Source: JAFNAG01 sp050011535 (GTDB lineage Bacteria; Acidobacteriota; UBA6911). Taken from it: a stretch of DNA of 5,078 nucleotides. The notes below the pieces were generated by a model that was not told the origin of the DNA, did not search any database, and was given only the letters and a program-made list of their open reading frames with translations. Each line of letters starts with the position of its first letter. Position 1 is the stretch's first letter. The DNA lies in NCBI GenBank assembly GCA_050011535.1, contig JBEKIX010000164.1, positions 1 through 5,078 of the forward strand, given 5' to 3'. This document shows positions 1 to 5,078 of this stretch, in pieces. Made by a program: the position numbers and the translations under genes.

Positions 1-1
1 C

Positions 2-235
2 GCCAGTTCCATCGCTTCCTCCCTTTTGCTTATGCTCCTGTGCGGCGGAGAGATTGCGTGCGTGAACGCCTGCCCGACGCAAGCCCTTTCCTTTCGCGAG
101 GACTACAGGGACGTTTCGCTTGAAGCTTTTCTGACCAACCAGGGAAGCTCCAGCCAGAGGCGCGCTCAATACTGTCGTGTCCGGGGTGAGGCATTGCGCA
201 GGAGTTGGCAGAACGGCGTGAGGATCGATTCATGA
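2..235 (+). CDS. Ferredoxin-like 4Fe-4S protein, C-terminal part (partial)
   Basis: This is the 3' end of a gene that begins before the window. The readable part contains C-G-G-E-I-A-C-V-N-A-C-P-T-Q-A-L, with Cys codons at 41-43, 59-61 and 71-73. That is the second half of the C-D-L-C-G-G-x-x-x-C-x-x-x-C-P-T-G-A-L cluster motif typical of HycB/AorA-type electron-transfer subunits. In AOR systems such subunits take electrons from the pterin enzyme and pass them on in the cytoplasm. About 50 polar residues follow the motif. The stop codon (233-235) overlaps the start of the AOR gene in an ATGA, so the two are probably translationally coupled and physical partners. The Cys that should precede position 41 by three residues is not in frame: a TGC lies at 33-35, five bases rather than six before the next TGC. 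Everything upstream of 41 may therefore be read in the wrong frame because of a one-base deletion, or the Cys may really be absent. The family call is good; the exact subfamily is not determined. Confidence 0.72.
   Translation, partial: ASSIASSLLLMLLCGGEIACVNACPTQALSFREDYRDVSLEAFLTNQGSSSQRRAQYCRVRGEALRRSWQNGVRIDS
220..224 (+). promoter_or_regulatory. Ribosome binding site fixing the AOR start
   Basis: GAGGA lies seven bases before the ATG at 232, inside the last codons of the iron-sulfur gene. It favours the ATG at 232 over the in-frame TTG at 205, whose only purine-rich stretch (GGAG, 201-204) touches the start codon with no spacing. The AOR homology also begins just after the ATG, with N-C-L-R-V-D-L-T. 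Confidence 0.7.
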
Positions 236-2016
236 GGAACCACCGTGGAAATTGCCTGCGCGTTGACCTGACCCGTCACAGGATCATTCGAGATGTTACG
301 CCCGATAGAGGGCTGGGCGGGAGAACGTGGAACAGCCTGACGCTGTTGCGGGAGATGAAACCGGGGATCGATCCTCTGGGTCCTGAGAATGTCCTTTGCG
401 TGGCTACCGGGCCGCTCACCGGCAGCAAGCTGATCGCGACCTGCCGGTTCATTGCCAGCGCCAAAAGCCCTTTGACAGGCTATCTGGGAGACTCGGGTGC
501 CCGCGGATTCTTTGGTCCTGAAATGCGCTGGTCGGGCCACGATCAGATCGTTTTCACCGGCGCCTCGGATCACTGGGTCTATCTCTGGATCGACAACAGC
601 CGCGTCGAAATCCGAGATGCGTCCCATCTCATCGGCTTGGATATCACGGCAACCACGGTCCAACTGCGAGATGAACTGCACGATCCGGATCTGCAAGTGG
701 CGGCGATAGGACCCGCCGGTGAGAATCTGGTCAAGTACGCGATCATCTCCTGCAACCTCGCGCGCGCCGCCGGGCGCACGGGAATGGGAGCGGTGATGGG
801 ATCCAAGAAACTCAAGGCCATCGTCGTGCGCGGCGAGAAACCGGTCAAACCTGCTGATCCGCGACGCTTCGACGAGGCCTGCACGCGCTTCCAGTCCGTC
901 ATCGAGCGGCACCGCGAATTCCAGGCGCGCCGCCGGTATGGAACCACGCGAATCATGAATTCGCTGGCGAAGATCGGAGTCTTGCCGGCCTACCACTACC
1001 AGAGCGCAGTATTTGAAGATCTCGAAAAAGTGGATGCCGATGCACTGCGCAGGAACCACGTCGTCAAATCGAAATCCTGCTACAACTGCAATGTCTTCTG
1101 CTCGAGGTACAACTACACGGACGCGAGCGAGGGCGAAGGCCCTGAATATGAAGCCCAGGCGGGATTCACCGTCAAGTGCGGCAACTCCGACCTGGAACTC
1201 GGGGTCGGTGTCTCGAATGTCGTGAATCGCCTTGGGCTCGACTGCATCAGTACCGCCGAAGTCATCGCCTGGCTCATGGAGTGCCGCCAGGAAGGGCTCA
1301 TATCCAACGCCGACATCGACGGCATCGACCTTAGCTGGGGTTCACGGGAGGCTCTGCTGCAGATTCCCGAAATGATTGCGCGCAGGGAGGGAATCGGCAA
1401 TCTTCTCGCTGAAGGCACCCGGTACGCCGCACGCCATTTCGGCCCGGGGGCTGTCAAGCTCACGGCAGAGGTCAAAGGCCTGGAGCTTTTTTCCGCCGAC
1501 CCGCGCGGCATCAAGGGCTACGCGTTGATGAACGCAGTCAACTCCCGCGGCGGCGACCATTATCGCGGCGAACCCATGATCGAATTGACCGACGACGAAG
1601 ATCTGGCCCTGAGGCGGGTTGGTTACAGGGAAGCGGCTCATCGGCTGGAAGACAAAGGAAAGGGCGCGCTCGTCAATTACGCCGAGCATCTCGGGCTTCT
1701 CTCCGACAGCATGACGATCTGCAAGAACATTTCGTGCTGTATGGATGCCATGGACTTCGAACTCGCCGCCGAGGCCTATTCCGGCCTGCTCGGCGAGGAG
1801 GTGGCATCGGACGAGCTTTGGGAAGAGTGCTCCTATGCCGGCCAGGCCGAGCGGGATTTCAACCTGCGCGAAGGCCTCGTTCCCGAAGAGGACACGCTAC
1901 CCGCGCGCTTTATAGACCACGCTATCCCGGACGGACCCTCGGCAGGAACGATCATCAATATCCGCAAGTTGGTGAAGGATTACTACCAGGAAAAGGGCTG
2001 GGCACAGCACGATTGA
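232..2016 (+). CDS. Aldehyde:ferredoxin oxidoreductase family, tungsten/molybdenum bis-pterin enzyme
   Basis: The 594-residue product is close to the roughly 600 residues usual for AOR proteins. The N-terminal AOR_N domain covers about residues 3-208. It includes K-S-P-L-T-G (78-83), R-G-F-F-G-P-E (91-97), G-P-A-G-E-N-L-V (160-167) and the pterin-phosphate loop G-R-T-G-M-G-A-V-M-G-S-K (181-192). The C-terminal domain carries C283-x2-C286-x3-C290 and C497, matching the four ligands of the single [4Fe-4S] cluster in Pyrococcus AOR. It also has E-G-P-E-Y-E (302-307), N-R-L-G-L-D (332-337) and G-D-H-Y-R with D442/H443, the region of the active-site His. The family oxidises aldehydes to acids with ferredoxin; some relatives, such as BamB, act on benzoyl-CoA-type substrates. 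The substrate and the choice of W or Mo cannot be told here. The gene overlaps the iron-sulfur gene by four bases and is followed by a permease after 15 bases, so an operon is likely. One oddity is the motif around the fourth Cys, S-D-S-M-T-I-C, where D-x-x-G-L-C is usual. Confidence 0.93.
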   Translation: MRNHRGNCLRVDLTRHRIIRDVTPDRGLGGRTWNSLTLLREMKPGIDPLGPENVLCVATGPLTGSKLIATCRFIASAKSPLTGYLGDSGARGFFGPEMRWSGHDQIVFTGASDHWVYLWIDNSRVEIRDASHLIGLDITATTVQLRDELHDPDLQVAAIGPAGENLVKYAIISCNLARAAGRTGMGAVMGSKKLKAIVVRGEKPVKPADPRRFDEACTRFQSVIERHREFQARRRYGTTRIMNSLAKIGVLPAYHYQSAVFEDLEKVDADALRRNHVVKSKSCYNCNVFCSRYNYTDASEGEGPEYEAQAGFTVKCGNSDLELGVGVSNVVNRLGLDCISTAEVIAWLMECRQEGLISNADIDGIDLSWGSREALLQIPEMIARREGIGNLLAEGTRYAARHFGPGAVKLTAEVKGLELFSADPRGIKGYALMNAVNSRGGDHYRGEPMIELTDDEDLALRRVGYREAAHRLEDKGKGALVNYAEHLGLLSDSMTICKNISCCMDAMDFELAAEAYSGLLGEEVASDELWEECSYAGQAERDFNLREGLVPEEDTLPARFIDHAIPDGPSAGTIINIRKLVKDYYQEKGWAQHD

Positions 2017-2031
2017 GGCAATCCTGCCTAT

Positions 2032-3396
2032 ATGAGTGCACCAATCGCCTCCGGAAAATTCGAAGACAGGGAATCGGGACTGAAGCGCGAGCTGTCGGTG
2101 CGCCTCCTCGGCATGATCGCGATCGGACAGTCGATTGGCACGGGGCTGTTTCTCGGAAGCGGGATTTCAGCGCAGATGGCGGGGCCCGCCGTCATTTTGT
2201 CGTATGCGATCGGAGCACTGATCACGTACGCCGTCATGCTGGCCCTCTCGGAAATGACGACGGCCCATCCGGCAGCCGGGTCCTTCGGGGTGTACGCCGA
2301 GCACTATCTTGGACCCTGGGCGGGAATCGTAACGCGGTACACCTACAGCATGGCCCAAATCGTAGCCATCGGCGGCCAGATTGTGGCTGTCGCCATTTAT
2401 TGCCGCTTCTGGCTCCCGGACATCCCATCCTGGATTTGGATCACCGGGTTTTCGATTGCTCTGCTGGCGATCAATGTCCTGCACGTAGGAAGTTTCGGTG
2501 AGGCCGAATACTGGTTTTCTCTGATCAAAGTCCTGGCGATCTGTTTCCTGCTTATTTTCGGCGTGGTGCTTTTCGCTGGCATAGGGGTCCCGCGGCAGGG
2601 ACTCGCGGCCTACACGTCTCATGGCGGGTTTTTCCCTCACGGCGTTGCGGGCGTTTGGGCCGCCGTGACTATGGCGGTTTTCAGCTTCTATGGGCTGGAG
2701 GCCGCGGCCGTGGGTTCGGGAGAGACAAGAGATCCGCGCACTTCCGTTCCCAAGGCGCTGCGCCGCATCATGGCTCGCCTCTCGCTCTTTTACATTGGCA
2801 GCATGATCATTCTTGTGGGCATTGTTCCGTGGAATGAGACGGGCATTGGGGAAAGCCCGTTTGTACTTGTATATCGGAGGATCGGCATCCCGGGAGCGGC
2901 AGGCCTGATGAATCTTGTCGTGCTTACCGCCGCCCTTACCAGCATCAACGCGAATCTCTACACGTCATCGCGCATGATCTTTTCCCTGGCGCGCTCCGGC
3001 CAAGCTCCTGCCTCGCTGGGCAAGCTTTCGGCGCACGGGGTGCCCAGGAACGCCGTGCTGATTTCGGGAGTGGGATTGGGCATCGCGGCGATGATTTACT
3101 GGTTCTTCGCCGACACCGCCTATGTCTACATGCTGGGAATATCGCTGTTTGGCGCGATATTCTGCTGGTTCATGATTCTGGCCACTCACGTCCGCTTTCG
3201 CGAAACGCGAATTCCCTACGGTTCGGTGGCGGGCATGTGCGTTCTTCTCGCCGTGCTGGCCACCATGGCGTTTCTCCCCGAGATGCGGGTAGCCTGGATT
3301 GCCGGGCCGCCCTGGCTGCTCCTGATCTCCGCTCTTTATTTCCGCAAGTATCGCGCCCGCGGTCAGCGATTCGAAAGCATCGGCGACAGGCAGTAA
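2032..3396 (+). CDS. Amino-acid permease, APC superfamily (AAT type)
   Basis: The 454-residue inner-membrane protein has about 12 hydrophobic segments, roughly at 24-44, 52-72, 95-122, 133-151, 160-184, 204-228, 250-266, 286-306, 340-360, 366-386, 397-415 and 421-437. The first contains S-I-G-T-G (34-38), the unwound helix that holds the substrate carboxylate in this superfamily. Other family marks are L-S-E-M (72-75), G-S-F-x-x-Y-A (83-89), E-Y-W-F-S-L-I-K (159-166), F-Y-G-L-E (219-223), G-E-T-R-D-P-R-T-S-V-P-K-A (230-242) and S-S-R-M-I-F-S-L-A-R-S-G (312-323). These fit proton-coupled amino-acid import; the amino acid transported is unknown. In the third segment a Gln (116) sits where many AAT members have Glu. 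The ATG start is 15 bases after the AOR stop. Its only ribosome-site candidate, GAGG (2015-2018), is weak and 13 bases away, so expression may depend on coupling to the AOR gene. The last 34 bases overlap the 3' end of the opposing propeller gene. Confidence 0.92.
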   Translation: MSAPIASGKFEDRESGLKRELSVRLLGMIAIGQSIGTGLFLGSGISAQMAGPAVILSYAIGALITYAVMLALSEMTTAHPAAGSFGVYAEHYLGPWAGIVTRYTYSMAQIVAIGGQIVAVAIYCRFWLPDIPSWIWITGFSIALLAINVLHVGSFGEAEYWFSLIKVLAICFLLIFGVVLFAGIGVPRQGLAAYTSHGGFFPHGVAGVWAAVTMAVFSFYGLEAAAVGSGETRDPRTSVPKALRRIMARLSLFYIGSMIILVGIVPWNETGIGESPFVLVYRRIGIPGAAGLMNLVVLTAALTSINANLYTSSRMIFSLARSGQAPASLGKLSAHGVPRNAVLISGVGLGIAAMIYWFFADTAYVYMLGISLFGAIFCWFMILATHVRFRETRIPYGSVAGMCVLLAVLATMAFLPEMRVAWIAGPPWLLLISALYFRKYRARGQRFESIGDRQ

Positions 3397-4457
3397 TTGG
3401 ACGAATTCGTCTGGCCGGTTATCTTCTTTCTGTTTTGCCCGTCCAGGTCCACGGAGTATATGTTCCAGGCGCCCTCGTCATCGGAACAGAACATCACTCG
3501 TTTGCCATCAGGAGTAAAGATCGCATTCACCGCCTGACGCAGTCCCGGCGCAAGCGGGACTATCCTTTTCCCATCGGGATCCACCAGGTAGATGTTATAG
3601 CTCGACTGCAGCAAGAGCATTTTGCCATCGAGGGACCAGGTCGCAAAGTTGACCACATCGTTGGTCACGTGCTTTATCCCCGTGCCATCGATGTTGATAA
3701 TGAATACACCGCCATCCTTGCCATCGGCCCCAGGCTTCGGGACCGCAATATAGACAATGGACTTTCCGTCGGGTGACCACACGGGGCGACAATCCGTCGT
3801 TACGGCATTCGTCAGTTTGCCGCCCTGCTTGCCATTGGCACTCAGGATATAAATGCTCCCGTTATCGGCCTCTCCGTAGCTGACGGCCACGCGCGTGCTG
3901 TCCGGCGACCAGGAGGCCGAGATGGTGCGTCCCGAGCCCGGCAATCGGGTCTGTGCGCCAGTCTTCATGTCGAGGACGTAGATCGCGCAAATGGGATTCT
4001 TGACGGCATTCATCACATCGGGAGAGTCGCGGTCAGGGGCTTCGTGCCCTGATATGAAAAACATCTTCTGGCCGTCTGGGGACCAGGCAAAATCAAGAAT
4101 GGGAAAATTCAGCAGCCGTTTCTGGTTGCTGCCGTTCGCATCCATTACGTACAACAGTTTCTCATAGGGCATCGGGTACTTCTTGAGAATTTCCGCATCC
4201 TCAGCCCGGCCGGTAAAGAATGCTATCTTTTTCCCGTCCGGCGACCAGGAAGCAAACCTGACGTCTGCCATGTCGTCCGGGGAGAGAAGTTTCGACCCGG
4301 TGGTGTCGGAGTTCATTGAAAAAATGCCGTGCTGCCCGGTTTTGTACGGCACGAAAGCGATCTTGTAGCCTCCAGCTCCGCCCGGCGTCTCGGAACAAGC
4401 CATGCAAAAAACGAATAACCAGGGAGTAATACGCGCGCCTTGTCTAATCACGATCAT
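3363..4457 (-). CDS. TolB-like PD40 beta-propeller protein, probable lipoprotein
   Basis: The 364-residue product is built of PD40/WD40-like blades. Motifs of the W-S-P-D-G type begin at residues 71, 125, 183, 227, 274 (W-S-L-D-G) and 314 (F-T-P-D-G). Each is followed by a short hydrophobic strand, and most are separated by I-Y-V-L-D or I-F-I-I-N-type strands ending in D-x-x-G. An extra strand at 31-36 (Y-K-I-A-F-V) may close the ring. The N-terminus has a basic start, a short hydrophobic stretch (10-20) and C-M-A-C21-S-E-T, a weak lipobox that would give a lipid-anchored Cys21 and an outer-membrane or periplasmic location. Such propellers usually bind proteins or peptides; no catalytic domain (such as a peptidase) is attached, so no enzyme activity is proposed. 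It lies 96 bases downstream of a VWA gene on the same strand and its 3' end runs into the permease gene. The start is uncertain: GAGGA touches the ATG, and a GTG at 4449-4451 is better spaced. Confidence covers the gene and fold; the precise role is unknown. Confidence 0.86.
   Translation of the reverse strand: MIVIRQGARITPWLFVFCMACSETPGGAGGYKIAFVPYKTGQHGIFSMNSDTTGSKLLSPDDMADVRFASWSPDGKKIAFFTGRAEDAEILKKYPMPYEKLLYVMDANGSNQKRLLNFPILDFAWSPDGQKMFFISGHEAPDRDSPDVMNAVKNPICAIYVLDMKTGAQTRLPGSGRTISASWSPDSTRVAVSYGEADNGSIYILSANGKQGGKLTNAVTTDCRPVWSPDGKSIVYIAVPKPGADGKDGGVFIINIDGTGIKHVTNDVVNFATWSLDGKMLLLQSSYNIYLVDPDGKRIVPLAPGLRQAVNAIFTPDGKRVMFCSDDEGAWNIYSVDLDGQNRKKITGQTNSSNYCLSPMLSNR
3400..3411. repeat. 12-base perfect palindrome just past the permease stop
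   Basis: GACGAATTCGTC reads the same on both strands. It begins four bases after the permease TAA, and G-U pairs could extend the stem by two on each side. It is followed on the + strand by a moderately T-rich stretch (3419-3435), but not by an immediate T run, so at best it is a weak terminator for the forward operon. It lies inside the last codons of the opposing propeller gene, so coding constraint alone could explain it. Confidence 0.3.
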
Positions 4458-4462
4458 TCCTC
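4458..4462 (-). promoter_or_regulatory. Ribosome binding site of the propeller gene
   Basis: On the minus strand GAGGA ends directly against the ATG at 4455-4457, leaving no spacer. The GTG two codons later (4449-4451) has a normal six-base spacer. This suggests translation may start at the GTG, giving a protein two residues shorter with the same signal sequence. Confidence 0.5.
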
Positions 4463-4480
4463 ACTGAAACGACAATGCAG

Positions 4481-4490
4481 TTTCCGGAAA
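4481..4490. promoter_or_regulatory. 10-base perfect palindrome upstream of the propeller gene
   Basis: TTTCCGGAAA is a perfect palindrome 24-33 bases ahead of the propeller start codon. Its position in the leader would suit an operator half-site pair, but ten bases is short and no second copy was noticed in the window. A role is only a guess. Confidence 0.2.
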
Positions 4491-4553
4491 GAGACAGTTC
4501 GCCAGCAATCTTAGTTTGTGTTTTGTTTCGTTTGTTGAACCTGACCTGACCAG

Positions 4554-5078
4554 CTAAGGCAGGATGGTTCGCGCCAGACGGATTTTGACCCCTTTGACCC
4601 TGCAAATCAACCTAATCCGCAACTGCTGCGCCGGCGGCGGGGGGCTGATGGTAAAGGAGTACTTGCCGTTGATATCTCGGATCATATGAATGAAATTTGC
4701 CGTGAGGGCGTTTGGCGCCTGATTGTTTCTCGGAGGTGAGTAAAACTCTTTTCCCGGGGCGATGGCCCCGAAAAATGCCGCGACACCGTCGGTCTTTTGG
4801 GCCAGATTGAAGTAGTACTCTATCCATGCGCCAAACGTCCCGGTTGGGAGAAAAACCGGATACAGTGATACGTTTTCACGAGCTGCCTTTGCATAAAGCG
4901 GCTTCAGGTTGTAACTCGGATTCAGATTTCCGTTAGAAATGATCATGGCGGCGCGCGCTACTTCGCGATCATGCAGCGCGGGCTCCGACTTCACATATTC
5001 GTCTATGTCATCCAGGGCATATTCCAAAGCTCGGGCAATGCCGCCTGCGCCGACCTGGACCGAATCTGTTTTGATGCC
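4554..5078 (-). CDS. VWA-domain protein, C-terminal part (partial; resembles acidobacterial VWFA-related proteins)
   Basis: The frame is open to the right edge, so 174 C-terminal residues are visible and the true start lies outside; the TTG at 5025-5027 is just an internal Leu codon. Numbering from the edge, the visible part follows the later half of a von Willebrand A fold. It has a helix at 12-29, a hydrophobic strand A-A-M-I-I-S-N-G (43-50), a helix at 58-68, a strand V-S-L-Y-P-V-F-L (70-77), and N-L-A-Q-K-T-D-G-V-A-A-F (91-102), matching the L-A-x-x-T-G-G stretch of VWA domains. After it come I-R-D-I-N-G-K-Y (133-140), S-P-P-P-P (145-149) and a basic strand ending R-L-A-R-T-I-L-P. This order resembles the tail of VWFA-related proteins in Acidobacteriota, which are generally exported. 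The usual S-D-G of the strand is S-N-G here and no helix Thr is seen, so the metal site may be degenerate. The first metal motif (DxSxS) is beyond the window. The gene precedes the propeller gene on the same strand. Confidence 0.7.
   Translation of the reverse strand, partial: GIKTDSVQVGAGGIARALEYALDDIDEYVKSEPALHDREVARAAMIISNGNLNPSYNLKPLYAKAARENVSLYPVFLPTGTFGAWIEYYFNLAQKTDGVAAFFGAIAPGKEFYSPPRNNQAPNALTANFIHMIRDINGKYSFTISPPPPAQQLRIRLICRVKGVKIRLARTILP

Larger units (their letters stand above)
4458..4553. other. Intergenic gap between VWA and propeller genes
   Basis: These 96 bases hold no gene. The + strand is T-rich at 4511-4536. A 13-base tandem repeat of a five-base unit (ACCTG, 2.6 copies, 4539-4551) lies just beyond the VWA stop. 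No convincing hairpin terminator or -35/-10 pair was found on the minus strand, so the propeller gene may be read through from the VWA gene or have its own unrecognised promoter. Confidence 0.5.

Noticed and set aside
205..231. In-frame TTG start giving an AOR nine residues longer
   Set aside because: The purine-rich stretch touches the TTG with no spacer, the ATG at 232 has a well-spaced GAGGA and overlaps the upstream stop, and family similarity starts after the ATG.
166..1059. 297-codon open frame on the minus strand opposite the AOR gene
   Set aside because: It lies wholly across the iron-sulfur/AOR coding region, shows no recognisable family and is rich in Arg, Ala and Asp as expected of an antisense shadow of a GC-rich gene.
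1734..2501. 255-codon open frame on the + strand across the AOR/permease junction
   Set aside because: It overlaps two well-supported genes in another frame, is Arg/Gly-rich with no domain, and is a frame shadow.
3237..3776. 179-codon open frame on the + strand opposite the propeller gene
   Set aside because: It runs antisense to repeated W-S-P-D-G blades that are clearly coding on the other strand, and shows no domain or ribosome site.
3766..4246. Imperfect DNA repeats resembling CCGTCCGGCGACCA on the + strand
   Set aside because: They are the reverse complement of the codons for the W-S-P-D-G blade motifs, so they are protein repeats rather than a DNA element or CRISPR array.
4505..4553. 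Possible promoter with a TAAGAT-like -10 on the minus strand in the VWA-propeller gap
   Set aside because: Only four of six bases match and no -35 element lies at a normal distance, so it is not supported.

Overview
This 5.1 kb window reads as an ordinary, gene-dense bacterial chromosome segment with GC-rich third codon positions. It has two converging blocks: a forward redox/transport block (positions 2-3396) and a reverse block of surface or periplasmic proteins (3363-5078). No RNA gene, insertion sequence, CRISPR array or phage feature was seen. The best lineage hint is the reverse block. It pairs a TolB-like PD40 propeller protein with a VWA protein whose C-terminal tail resembles the VWFA-related proteins common in Acidobacteriota. 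Acidobacteriota is therefore a reasonable but unproven guess.

Forward block. The window opens inside the C-terminal part of a ferredoxin-like iron-sulfur protein. Its stop codon overlaps the ATG of the next gene (ATGA, 232-235). That gene encodes a full-length, 594-residue aldehyde:ferredoxin oxidoreductase (AOR) family enzyme, which binds tungsten- or molybdenum-bis-pterin. All four Cys ligands of its [4Fe-4S] cluster and the main pterin-binding motifs are recognisable. Fifteen bases later comes a 454-residue amino-acid permease of the APC superfamily, AAT type. The overlap and tight spacing suggest one transcript. A simple reading is amino-acid uptake coupled to oxidation of a derived aldehyde or related acid, with electrons passing from the pterin enzyme through its own cluster to the iron-sulfur partner. 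The substrate cannot be read from the sequence.

Reverse block. The 3' end of a VWA-domain protein enters from the right edge and stops at 4554. After a 96-base T-rich gap comes a 364-residue protein with six W-S-P-D-G type PD40 blade motifs and a probable lipoprotein signal. Its 3' end overlaps the permease 3' end by 34 bases, so there is no intergenic space between the two blocks.

Points worth a second look: a possible one-base frameshift in the CxxC motif of the iron-sulfur gene; an unusual fourth-ligand motif in the AOR; a Glu-to-Gln change in the permease's third membrane segment; a degenerate metal site in the VWA protein; the tail-to-tail overlap, with a perfect palindrome just past the permease stop; and a start-codon ambiguity plus a palindrome in the 5' region of the propeller gene. 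Nothing here clearly amounts to a new system. The most biologically interesting item is the AOR, iron-sulfur and permease gene cluster.
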